From positions 1 to 64,000 of the forward strand of contig CAVRZY010000306.1 of NCBI GenBank assembly GCA_963725415.1: DNA of 64,000 nt, given 5' to 3'. The notes under the pieces were generated by a model. That model saw only the letters and a program-made list of their open reading frames with translations. It ran no database searches and was not told where the DNA came from. This document shows, piece after piece, positions 54,159 through 62,752 of the stretch. Both the position numbers and the translations under genes were made by a program. Numbering within the stretch: the first letter of the stretch is position 1; each line of letters begins with the position of its first letter. This DNA is from CAVRZY01 sp963725415 (GTDB lineage: Bacteria > Acidobacteriota > Terriglobia > Bryobacterales > Bryobacteraceae).

Positions 54159-56009
54159 TCAAGGTCTCGGTGTAGCTGAACGGCGGCCGGCGATCCCCTC
54201 CCCGGTCCGCAGCATGTGCGGCCCCAAGCCCGGGGGAATCTCGATAGTCTGCTTTTCCGGGAGCGATTCCTTGAGCGAGCGGCGCGTCTCGTCGGCCAGG
54301 TGCAGAGTCCACACCGAGCTGTGGGACGCGAAAAACCGCCCATAAGGCTGGCGGTAACGGACGGTCAGCGACAGGCCATTCCCTGCCGCCGGAGCCCGCT
54401 CGACCTCCGCGTGCAGGTAGCCGCAGTATTCGTCCGGGCTCATGTATCGAACGCCGTCGCCGAGGCTTCCCAGCAAGCGCTCGACGGCGCCGGCATCCAT
54501 CGCCACGTCGCGATCATGGAACGCCAGGAAGAACGGCCCATCCACGGTCCAGGGAATACCCGCCGCGCCCAGCTTCTGGTCATACGCCCAGGTCCTCTGC
54601 GAGATGACAGGCCCCAGCGCGACCACCAGGTCACGCCCCAGGTAGAAGGGCGAGGACAGTCTCGCCAGACCCAAGCCCAACTGCGCGGCAATCCGCCCGG
54701 TGTGGTTGGCGTAGGTTCGCGAGAATTCCCCGCCGCCCGGGCGTATGAACAGTGGAGTCACGCCGAAATCCTCCTGGAGGTATTCGATCGACCGCTCCAT
54801 GTGCCACTTCTGGGTGGCCGCGGGAATCTCGCGGTCGCGGATCCGGTCGCCGAACTCGTTGTCCCAGCCGAGAGTGGCCACCCCGTCCAGTGGCGCGTTC
54901 CAGAAGGGGCCAGGGGGAGAGTCCAGGTCGGGCAGCATATGCGTCCAGCCGTGACTCTGGATCTCGAACACGCCTTCCCGCAGGCCCGCATCCAGCCCGC
55001 GCTTCAGCGAAGCGTAGTCGTGAATCGTCTTGCCGTCCAGTTCATCCACAACCCGTTCCTGTTTCCATGGGTTGAGGACCCGCTCGGTCTTGCGATCCAC
55101 ATAGCCCGTGTTCACCACTTGCGCCAGCACCGCCTGGCGGCGTTTCAATGGCGTGATGATGCGATCGCGAATCTGATCCTCGGTCAGGTTGGGGTAGTGC
55201 CAGTAAGGCAGGAAGGTCTTGTCGGACGCTCCGGCATCGTGCATCTCGAGGATGATGCTCTTCGCATACTCGCGGTAAAGCGCATATCCCTGCGCCCAGA
55301 CCAGGCAGCGTTTGAACAGGTCGCGCACGATCTGCCGGGCGAGCTGGGCGCTGGGGCGGTGCGCGTCGATCCAGGCCACCCGGCCACCTTTGTCGAACTC
55401 GCGGATGGTCAGGAACGGAAGCGTGCCGCGCCTCACCACAACCATGGCGCCTCGCACCATGACTTTGTCGCCCCGCTGGCGCCCGCCGCCGGCCAGAAAT
55501 TCCTCTTCGCGCCCCTTCAGATCGCGGCTGATGAAGTGTTCGCGGGCTACCGCCAGATCCGTGGCTAAAGCGTATTCGCTCACGTATTCCAGACCGGCCA
55601 GCCGGCCGACTTCGCGCGCGGCAACCGTGTCCCCGACAGCCACCAGGTTGACACCCTGGTCTCGCACCAGGGCCTCGAGCAATTCCACGCCTTTTTCCTT
55701 CAGCCCGCCCGGCCCGGCGTCCCAGATGATCGTGCCGTAGCGCGGCTGGCCTTCTCGGTCGAGCAGGTAGTAGCGGTCGAACCGCTCCTGATCGAGCCGC
55801 AGGATGTCGAACGGCAGGCCCCAGGTCTTGAGCAGGCTCGCCATGACTGGGAACTCGCCGCCTGCCTCGATGACGTAACTGGCCGGGTCTTTCCACTGGT
55901 CGGAGATGACCAGCAGAAAGCGGTAGGGCAGAGCAGCGCGGCCGGCGGAAGAGCACAGCAGCAACGCCAGCAGACCCAGCGCTCGCGGCAGGAAGCGTGA
56001 ACGTGACAT
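54159..56009 (-). CDS. Secreted polysaccharide-deacetylase-like protein, paralog B
   Basis: About 616 residues, with signal peptide MSRSRFLPRALGLLALLLCSSAGRA from ATG 56009. An N-terminal GATase/DUF2194-like region (about 27-260; YRFLLVISDQWKDPASYVIEAGGEFPVMASLLKTWGLPFDILRLD) precedes a NodB-like deacetylase region (about 270-560) with SIILEMHDAGASD where the catalytic D-D normally sits, SHGWTHMLPDL (H-x-x-x-H metal ligands) and RPGGGEFSRTYANH. The first metal aspartate is replaced by His here, unlike its paralog. It starts two bases after the acyltransferase stop and shares its whole architecture with the gene at 57175-59022. It probably de-esterifies an envelope or extracellular polysaccharide. 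Confidence 0.75.
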   Translation of the reverse strand: MSRSRFLPRALGLLALLLCSSAGRAALPYRFLLVISDQWKDPASYVIEAGGEFPVMASLLKTWGLPFDILRLDQERFDRYYLLDREGQPRYGTIIWDAGPGGLKEKGVELLEALVRDQGVNLVAVGDTVAAREVGRLAGLEYVSEYALATDLAVAREHFISRDLKGREEEFLAGGGRQRGDKVMVRGAMVVVRRGTLPFLTIREFDKGGRVAWIDAHRPSAQLARQIVRDLFKRCLVWAQGYALYREYAKSIILEMHDAGASDKTFLPYWHYPNLTEDQIRDRIITPLKRRQAVLAQVVNTGYVDRKTERVLNPWKQERVVDELDGKTIHDYASLKRGLDAGLREGVFEIQSHGWTHMLPDLDSPPGPFWNAPLDGVATLGWDNEFGDRIRDREIPAATQKWHMERSIEYLQEDFGVTPLFIRPGGGEFSRTYANHTGRIAAQLGLGLARLSSPFYLGRDLVVALGPVISQRTWAYDQKLGAAGIPWTVDGPFFLAFHDRDVAMDAGAVERLLGSLGDGVRYMSPDEYCGYLHAEVERAPAAGNGLSLTVRYRQPYGRFFASHSSVWTLHLADETRRSLKESLPEKQTIEIPPGLGPHMLRTGEGIAGRRSATPRP

Positions 56010-56011
56010 CG

Positions 56012-57154
56012 TCAGGCCGTGAGGAAAATCTTTCGCTTGTACATCCAGTACAGGATCAGCCACTCGACCAGCAGAACGGCCGCGGCCTCAAAGAGCGCGC
56101 CCCAGGGGCCCAGGCTACCCGCCATCCCCGCCGTGAAGATGCCCACGATCCTCCGAAGTGGCACGAGCGTGCCGGCCATGTAAATGGCCAGCGCATTCAT
56201 CCCGATGATCACGAAGGGAAATGCCCATCTGCGGTAGCCGCGCACGTCGATCAGCCAATAGAAGAGCAGGAACGTCAGGCAGGCCCAGCCCGCCGAAGCC
56301 AAGCCATAGGAAGTGGTCCAGAGCTTCATGATGACGGGGACCCAAGGATTCATGGCCCAGCCCAGCACCACAGCGCAGAGCCCGACCGCGGCGATGATCC
56401 TGAGCTTGCTCGCGGTCTGCCGATTGGACCTTAAGAGTCCCCCGAGCAGCAACCCCAGGATGGTCGTCGAGATGGTGGGGATGGTGCTGAGCACCGTGCC
56501 CCAGCCTTCCTTGTGCGTCCGGCCCAATGCTGCCAGGTCCACCGCCCACACCAGGTTGGCATTCTTTGCGTAGCTGCCGGCGGGAACGCCGGGGGCCGGG
56601 ACAAACGCCAGCAGCAGCGCGTACGCGACCAGAATCAGCCCGCCCACCGCGGCTTGGAACTTCCAGGACCTGCGCACCAGCAGGAAGGCGCAGAAGTACG
56701 CGATCCCGATCGGCTGGAGCGCGCTGCTCAGCTCCACCAGGTAGGCATGGTTGAGGTGAACCGATTCCCTCAAGGCGCCCAGCAGGAACAGAACCAGCGC
56801 CCGCTGTAGCACCCGAAAAAAGATTTCCCGGTGCTTCTGGGTGAGCGAGCGCTTGGCGTAGGAAAAGGGCAGCGACATGCCGGTCATCAGCATGAACGCC
56901 GGCCAGATCAGGTCATAAGCGCGCAGCCCCTGCCAGTCCGTATGCCGGAGTTGATACACGATCGCATCCAGAACCGCATTGTGGCCCAGTTTCTCGAGGC
57001 CGAATAGCAGCGAGGTTCCGCCGACGATCCAGAACATGGTCCATCCGCGAAAAGCGTCCAGGGAGACCAGTCGTGTGGAGGCCGCCGCCGGCTGCCCGGC
57101 GCTGGCGGCCTCAGTCTGTTTCTCCGGGACCGCTGGTGAAATCTCTGTTGCCAT
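56012..57154 (-). CDS. DUF5009/HGSNAT-like membrane acyltransferase
   Basis: A 380-residue protein with about ten helices. RLVSLDAFRGWTMFWIVGGTSLL is the family hallmark (D-A-F-R-G), followed by YDLIWPAFMLMTGMSLPFSY and GTVLSTIPTISTTILGLLLGGLL. Its relatives, human HGSNAT and bacterial NagX/DUF5009, transfer acetyl groups across the membrane to amino sugars, the histidine relay lying in transmembrane loops. The gene sits between two deacetylase-like paralogs (20- and 2-base gaps), so a combined acetylation/deacetylation function is likely. Length is normal. Confidence 0.83.
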   Translation of the reverse strand: MATEISPAVPEKQTEAASAGQPAAASTRLVSLDAFRGWTMFWIVGGTSLLFGLEKLGHNAVLDAIVYQLRHTDWQGLRAYDLIWPAFMLMTGMSLPFSYAKRSLTQKHREIFFRVLQRALVLFLLGALRESVHLNHAYLVELSSALQPIGIAYFCAFLLVRRSWKFQAAVGGLILVAYALLLAFVPAPGVPAGSYAKNANLVWAVDLAALGRTHKEGWGTVLSTIPTISTTILGLLLGGLLRSNRQTASKLRIIAAVGLCAVVLGWAMNPWVPVIMKLWTTSYGLASAGWACLTFLLFYWLIDVRGYRRWAFPFVIIGMNALAIYMAGTLVPLRRIVGIFTAGMAGSLGPWGALFEAAAVLLVEWLILYWMYKRKIFLTA

Positions 57155-57174
57155 GGAAACATTTCCTCGGAGGG

Positions 57175-59022
57175 CTATTTTGCTCTGCCCTCCATTTCCA
57201 CAATGTGGCGGCCGAGACCGGCGGCAATCCGGATCGCCCGCTTTTCCGGGACCGCTTTCCCTACCGCCCGCCGCGTCTCATCGGATAAATGCAGGGTCCA
57301 GGTGGATTCATGCGAGGCGAAAAAGCGGCAGTAGTGATCGTCATAAGATACCACCAGTGAAACGGGCGCATCCGTTTGGAGGTTCCGCTCAACCCGGGCG
57401 TGCAGGTACCCGCAGTATTCGTTCGCCGTCATGTAGCGCACATCCTCGCCCAGATCGGTGAGCAGGCGCTCGATGGCGCCGGGATCCATCGACACATCGC
57501 GGTCATGGAAGATCAGAAAATACGGCGCATCGACGGTCCATGGGATGTCAGCCCCGGTCAGCTTCCGGTTGTACGCCCAACTGCCTCGGCGGACGATCTG
57601 CTCGATGGCGATCACCAGGTCCCGTCCCAGGTAGCCGGGGGAACCGAAGTTGGATAGCCCGAAACCCATCTCAGCCGCGATGCGCGGGCTGTGATTGGGG
57701 TACGACTTCGACCAGGCCCCGCCGCCATTGATCACGAACAGCGGGGTGACCCCGAAGTCCTTCTGAATGTACTCCAGGCCCCGTGCAAGCAAGTGCCGTT
57801 GCGTAATCGCCGGGACTTCCTGCTTCCTGAGCTGGTCGCCGAACTCCTCGTCAAAGCCCAGCGTCCCCGTGCCGTCCATGGGCGCCGTCCAGAAGGGTCC
57901 TGGCGGCGACTCCAGGTCCGGCAGCATATGCGTGTAACCGTGACACTGGATTTCAAAGACCCCTTCTCGCAGCCCGGCCTCCAGCCCGCGCTTTGCGGAA
58001 ACATAGTCGTGCAGCGTCTTGCCGTCGATTTCGTCCACCACCTGCTGTTTCCAGGGGTTCACAATGCGCCGCGCCTTGCGGTCCACGTAGCCGGTCAGCA
58101 CGTCCTGCATCAAGTAGGCCTTGTGCCGCTTCAGCGGCTCGATCATGCCCTTGCGGATGTCCTCCTCGTTCAGCGTGCGGTAGTGCCAGTAGGGCAGGTA
58201 GGTCCGGTCTGAGGTGCCGAAGTCATCCATGAACAAGATGAGGCTGCGCGGATATTCCGCGTACAGCGCATAACCTTGCGCCCACACCAGACTCCGCTTG
58301 AACAGGTCGCGCACGACTTGCTTGCCGATCTGGACGCTGGGGCGGTGCGCGTCCAGCCAGACCACCCGGCCGGCGCCCGTTTGCCGCACCGTCAGGAATG
58401 GAAGATGGGCCCGCTGCGCCAGCACGGTGGCGTCCTTGGCGGTGACTTTGCTGCCCGGCGCGTACGATCCCGCTCCGGCCAGCAACTCCGTTTCCCGGCC
58501 GCTGAACCCGCGCGTGATGAAGTGCTCGCCAGCGAACTTCAGCCCGTCGCCCAACCGGTGCTCGCTGACGTAGCTGAGCCCGGCCAGCTCGGAGAGTAGC
58601 GAGGTAGCCACCGAGTCGCCCAGAGCCACCAGACCGACGCCCTGCTCGCGCACCAGGGAGGGCAGGAGGCTCAAATCCTTCCCTTCCATGGCGGCAGGAT
58701 CTCCGTCCCAGATGATGGTTCCGTAGCGCGACTGCCCGTCCCGGTCAAGCAGGTGGTAGCGATCCAGCCTTTGCTGATCCAGTCGCAGGATGTCGAACGG
58801 CAGGCCCCAGGCCTTGAGCAGGCTCACCAGAGCTGGGAACTCGCCGCCCGCCTCGATGACGTAACTGGCCGGGTCTGTCCACTGGTCGCCAATGACCAGC
58901 AGAAAGCGGTAGGGCAGCGGAGGCGCGCCGGCCGCTGGCAGTGCTCCCAGAGCAAGTGCGGCCGTCATCAGGGAAGCCGCCGCCCGGAACAAAACTGATG
59001 AACGCCGCCAGATCCTAGGCAT
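57175..59022 (-). CDS. Secreted polysaccharide-deacetylase-like protein, paralog A
   Basis: A 615-residue exported protein with the same layout as the downstream paralog. It has an N-terminal leader (SSVLFRAAASLMTAALALGALPAAGA), an N-terminal GATase/DUF2194-like region (YRFLLVIGDQWTDPASYVIEAGGEF) and a NodB-like region with LILFMDDFGTSD (both aspartates kept), CHGYTHMLPDL (H-x-x-x-H) and VINGGGAWSKSYPNH. The complete metal motif suggests this is the active copy. It begins the three-gene cluster. Relatives with DUF2194-type fusions are largely uncharacterised. Confidence 0.76.
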   Translation of the reverse strand: MPRIWRRSSVLFRAAASLMTAALALGALPAAGAPPLPYRFLLVIGDQWTDPASYVIEAGGEFPALVSLLKAWGLPFDILRLDQQRLDRYHLLDRDGQSRYGTIIWDGDPAAMEGKDLSLLPSLVREQGVGLVALGDSVATSLLSELAGLSYVSEHRLGDGLKFAGEHFITRGFSGRETELLAGAGSYAPGSKVTAKDATVLAQRAHLPFLTVRQTGAGRVVWLDAHRPSVQIGKQVVRDLFKRSLVWAQGYALYAEYPRSLILFMDDFGTSDRTYLPYWHYRTLNEEDIRKGMIEPLKRHKAYLMQDVLTGYVDRKARRIVNPWKQQVVDEIDGKTLHDYVSAKRGLEAGLREGVFEIQCHGYTHMLPDLESPPGPFWTAPMDGTGTLGFDEEFGDQLRKQEVPAITQRHLLARGLEYIQKDFGVTPLFVINGGGAWSKSYPNHSPRIAAEMGFGLSNFGSPGYLGRDLVIAIEQIVRRGSWAYNRKLTGADIPWTVDAPYFLIFHDRDVSMDPGAIERLLTDLGEDVRYMTANEYCGYLHARVERNLQTDAPVSLVVSYDDHYCRFFASHESTWTLHLSDETRRAVGKAVPEKRAIRIAAGLGRHIVEMEGRAK

Positions 59023-59077
59023 GGCTTACGTTAACATGAAATAGCGCGGCGTTGCGCTCCGCTCCCTCGCCCCCAAA

Positions 59078-59515
59078 ACGGCCCCGGCCTGGGTCGAGCA
59101 GGGCGGTGTCGAGGTGATTGCGCTTCTGAAATGGCAATATTCCCGGTGGCCAATCACCGCCGTTGACGAGACCACCCGCACTGTTAGGTTGAGAGATTTA
59201 CGATCTGGGCGCCGGCGGGGTCAAGATTGGCGACCTCGACAGCTCCGCCCATCCAAACGGTGAGCGCCCCGGCCACCCGCGCAACGAGAAGGAGACCTCC
59301 AGCGGGAACGTGATTTCCGATAACCACATTCATGACATCGGAAACGTCTTCTCGAACGCGGTTGGAGTCTGGATCGGGCAGAGCAACGGCAACCTGGTCT
59401 CGCACAACGAGATCGACAACACCTATTACTCCGGCATTTCGGTGGGCTGGACCTGGGGCTGGGGCCGCACCGCGGCGCGTGACAACGTGATCGAGTTCAA
59501 CCAAGGAGGTAGAAC
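59078..59515 (+). pseudogene. Decayed right-handed beta-helix protein
   Basis: Three segments of a parallel beta-helix protein appear in different frames: AWVEQGGVEVIALLKWQYSRWPITAVDETTRTVRL (59087-59190), EIYDLGAGG (59194-59220) and, after one more shift, VKIGDLDSSAHPNGE...GNVISDNHIHDIGNVFSNAVGVWIGQSNGNLVSHNEIDNTYYSGISVGW to about 59510. In intact homologues, several hundred residues separate the first two segments, so the middle is deleted and the end is cut off where the MBL-fold gene begins. Such proteins are secreted pectate-lyase-like enzymes. Confidence 0.75.
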
Positions 59516-59570
59516 CGTGCCGCGGAAACCAAGGTTCCCGTCTGCCGCCTTTGTGGTGTATCATGCCGCC

Positions 59571-60689
59571 ATGAGAGTGCGCCTTGCGTCGTTTTTCGTG
59601 CTTTTGTTTCTGCTTGTCGGTCCATCTCGATCGCCTGGTGCCCAAGGACCGGAGTTCTACATCGTGGACGTCGGCCACGGCAACGCGGTGTTCGTGCAAT
59701 CCGGCACCGGCCAGACCATGTTGATCGATACGGGCGCACGACGAGCCGCGAACCGGGTGCTGGCTTTCCTGAAACAGGCCGGCGTCAAGCAGATCGATTA
59801 CCTGCTGGTCAGCCACTTTGAAGACGATCACATGGGCGCCGCGGCCGCGCTCGCGGCGGAGTTCCCCATTCTCAACTTCGTGGACCACGGCGAAAGTATC
59901 GTCTATGGCAAGAGCGATGAATGGTGGAAACAGCGGCGCACTCCCTGGGCCAGGCCCGGCATCGGCAAAGCTTACGACGAAAGTTACGAAGCCTATCGCC
60001 AGGTCCGGGAAAAAGGTAAGCACATCATCGTGAGACCCGGCGACAAAATCCCGATCGAGGGGATGGATGTGCTGGTGGTGAGCTCCGGCGGCAAGGTGAT
60101 TTCTACTCCCTTAAAAGGCGCCGGGGCGCCCAATGCGGCCTGCGCGCGAGCCGACCGGAGAAGCGAGGACGATGCGGAGGACGGGCAATCCATCGGAGTT
60201 CTGGTCACCTTCGGCAAGTTTCGCTTCGTCGATCTAGGCGATCTGACCTGGAATGCGGCCAACGCGCTCTTTTGCCCCAGGAACCTGGTGGGGACGGTGG
60301 ATGCCTATGTGATCACCCATCACGCGCAAAGCCTGCCGCAATCCCTGGGCGATTACTATTACGGGTTGTCGTGCTGCTCGGAAGCCGAGGTGCACGGGCT
60401 GCAACCGCGAGTGGCCTTTCTGAGCCTGGGCGCGCTGGGGCATAAAGAAGGCACACCCGCGGCCATCGAGGTGGTGCGGAACTCGCCCGGCCTGGAAGAC
60501 CTCTGGCAGACCGAGAACATCACTGCCGGCGGTGAAGCGGGACACAATGCGCCCGAGCAGTTCATCGCCAACCTGGGTGCAAAGAGCGCGCAGACACCCT
60601 TTGTCAAGCTGTCCGCCAACTCGGACGGCTCTTTCACCGTGACCAACAGTCGCAATCAGTACGCCAAGAAGTACGGGCCTCGAAAGTAG
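59571..60689 (+). CDS. Secreted metallo-beta-lactamase-fold hydrolase, ComEC-like domain
   Basis: A 372-residue protein from ATG 59571, which starts a signal peptide (MRVRLASFFVLLFLLVGPSRSPGA). An earlier in-frame start lies inside the beta-helix relic and was rejected. The MBL fold shows FYIVDVGHGNAVFVQSG, MLIDTGA and the metal motif SHFEDDHMGA (H-x-E-D-D-H, a variant of the H-x-H-x-D-H motif, as seen in ComEC-like nuclease domains), then VVSSGGKV, VDLGDLTW and ITHH. It resembles stand-alone extracellular MBL proteins related to the ComEC C-terminal domain, which may be nucleases or hydrolases of unknown substrate. Confidence 0.8.
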   Translation: MRVRLASFFVLLFLLVGPSRSPGAQGPEFYIVDVGHGNAVFVQSGTGQTMLIDTGARRAANRVLAFLKQAGVKQIDYLLVSHFEDDHMGAAAALAAEFPILNFVDHGESIVYGKSDEWWKQRRTPWARPGIGKAYDESYEAYRQVREKGKHIIVRPGDKIPIEGMDVLVVSSGGKVISTPLKGAGAPNAACARADRRSEDDAEDGQSIGVLVTFGKFRFVDLGDLTWNAANALFCPRNLVGTVDAYVITHHAQSLPQSLGDYYYGLSCCSEAEVHGLQPRVAFLSLGALGHKEGTPAAIEVVRNSPGLEDLWQTENITAGGEAGHNAPEQFIANLGAKSAQTPFVKLSANSDGSFTVTNSRNQYAKKYGPRK

Positions 60690-60729
60690 ACGCCCGCGCA
60701 TCCGAGTGGTGCATGGCGCAGGAGAAGAA

Positions 60730-62702
60730 ATGAATCGGCGAGTCTGCATGTGGCCTGCAATCGGCTTCCTGTGTGCCGGCCTGCTGCCCGTCGCCGCCGA
60801 ACAGGCGACTCGGACGGTCACCATCGGCACTCGACGACTGGCGCGCTCGGCGATCAACAGGAACGTCTACGGCGTCATGCTGGAGCACATCGGACAGCAG
60901 ATGGACACCCTGTGGGCCGAGTTGTTGCAGGACGTCTCGTTTGAGGGATTGCGGGAATTCTCCCCGCAGAGCGAACGCTGGGCGGAGGGCAAGATCGACA
61001 ACCGGCAGTTCTGGTGGCATTCGGGCTACGAGCTGCATCCCTGGCGCTCGTTTGGAGTGGACCAAGCGGCCTCGGTACGCACTTCCTTCGCCACCAACAT
61101 CATGCACGGGCTCCAGTCCAAGGTCTTGGTCAATGGCAGCGATCATGGGGTGGGCATCGCCCAGGACGGCATCCCGGTGAGAGCCGGAATGAGCTATCGC
61201 TTCGAAGGACACCTCAATCCCGCCGCCAGGGCCGCCCGGCCAAGAGCGCCGAATCCCGTGTCACCGTCGGTTTGTACGCCGATGCGAGCCTCCAGAAACC
61301 GTACGCCCAAACGGCCCTGCACGTGACAACCGCCGGCTTCCAGAAGTACTCCGCAGTGCTGAGAGCACCCGAAACCAACGATAACGCGACCTTCGCACTC
61401 ACTCTGGAGCCCAAAGGATTCCTGGCAGCGGATCTGGTTTCCTTGATGCCCGCCGACAACCTCTCCGGCTGGAGAGCGGATGTGGTGGCCGCAGTCAAGA
61501 ACATGGGGCTGACCAGTTTCCGGTACCCGGGTGGAATCTTCGCCAGCTTCATCGATTGGGAGAGCATGGTGGGGCCGCGGGAGCGCAGGCTCCCCTTCAC
61601 CAACCAATATTGGGGCGGACTGGAACCGAACCAGGTGGGAACCGACGAGTTCCTGCGGCTGGTCGAGCTGGTGAAAGGGGAAGCGCTGCTGTGCGTCAAC
61701 GTCATCAGCGGCACTGCGGAGCGCGCGGGGGCCTGGGTCGAGTACTGCAACGGACCGGAGGACACGCCCTACGGCCGCCTGCGCGCGCGAAACGGGCATC
61801 CCAAGCCCTATGGGGTCAGGTACTGGGAGCTGGATAACGAGGTGGCGCGCCGCTTTTCGGCAGCCCAGTATGCCGAGCAGTGCCGGCTCTACTCCGCGGC
61901 CATACGGGCGGTGGACCCGAACATCAAGATCATGGCCGTGGCCTATTTCTGGAGCGAGGCTGAGCTTGAACTGCTGGTCGAGCGCGCCGCGTCGGCTATC
62001 GACTTTCTTGCCGTGCGCACCGTGGACCGGGAGGAACTGGCGAAGTTCCAGGCCCTGGCAGACCGCTACAGCAGGCCGGATCACCGCCTCCAGCTCGCTT
62101 CCACGGAATGGCGCAACAGATGGCGCAAGGACCTCTGGGCACCGCTCCAGATTGAGGGGAGCTTGCGGAAAGCAAACGCCTCCTGGGGCTACGCTCTGGA
62201 GTGCGCACGCACGCTGCACGAGTTCCAGCGCCGCTCCGATCGTCTCCGCCTGGCCATGCACCCCTCGCTGTCCAACCTGTACGGCGAGGACCTGATGAAC
62301 GTGGGCAAAGCCGGGATTGTCTGCAGCGCGACCGGGCGGGTCTTCAAGTTAATGTCGGACATTCGGGGCGGCGTGGTGGAAGTCAACGTCACAAGCGGTG
62401 TCGGCCAGGAGAAGCTGGACGTGATGGCCGCGGTGGACGAAGCCTCCAGGCGTCTGGTGTGCACGCTGGTGCATGGAGACGCGGTGGAGATTCCTGTACG
62501 CCTGGATTTACGCGCCTGGAAGCAAGTTGGAGCCTCGGCCACGGTAGTGTCTCTCACCTCGGACCGGTTGGAGAACCGGTCGGATTTCCGGACCCCGGAT
62601 TCGATCAGGCAAAAAGAGACGGAAGTGGCCGGTGACGGGCGCATCTTTGCCGCGCGGCTTCCGCCGTACTCGGTCAGCAAGGTCATCTTCGAGCTGCGGT
62701 GA
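60730..62702 (+). CDS. Secreted GH51 alpha-L-arabinofuranosidase (one frameshift)
   Basis: About 657 residues. ATG 60730, preceded by AGGAGAAG, encodes signal MNRRVCMWPAIGFLCAGLLPVAA. GH51 marks are NVYGVMLEHIGQQ, FRYPGGIFASFIDWE, RYWELDNE (acid/base glutamate) and STEWR (nucleophile), followed by a beta-sandwich. Near 61229-61241, in GGCCGCCCGGCC, one base is missing; the N-terminal frame ends falsely and the protein continues as KSAESRVTVGLYADASLQK. It releases terminal arabinofuranose from arabinans or arabinoxylans, consistent with the GH127-like and GH140-like genes in this window. Confidence 0.84.
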
Positions 62703-62742
62703 GAGCGAGATGGAACAGGGGCTGAACTGGTAGTCTTTATAG

Positions 62743-62750
62743 GGTATACC
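62743..62750. promoter_or_regulatory. GGTATACC palindrome before the third sulfatase
   Basis: The perfect 8-bp palindrome GGTATACC ends 2 bases before ATG 62753, where a bound repressor could block initiation. GGTATACC cores occur in UxuR/NanR-type GntR operators. A single short site is weak evidence. Confidence 0.25.
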
Positions 62751-62752
62751 TC

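Noticed and set aside
59310..59570. N-terminal beta-helix domain as part of the MBL-fold protein
   Set aside because: The segment belongs to a decayed beta-helix gene, and the MBL protein has its own signal peptide at 59571, so the longer start is unlikely.
7116..61241. Programmed frameshifting or recoding
   Set aside because: The shift sites have no common slippery heptamer, both insertions and deletions occur, and affected genes are functionally unrelated, so technical error explains them better.
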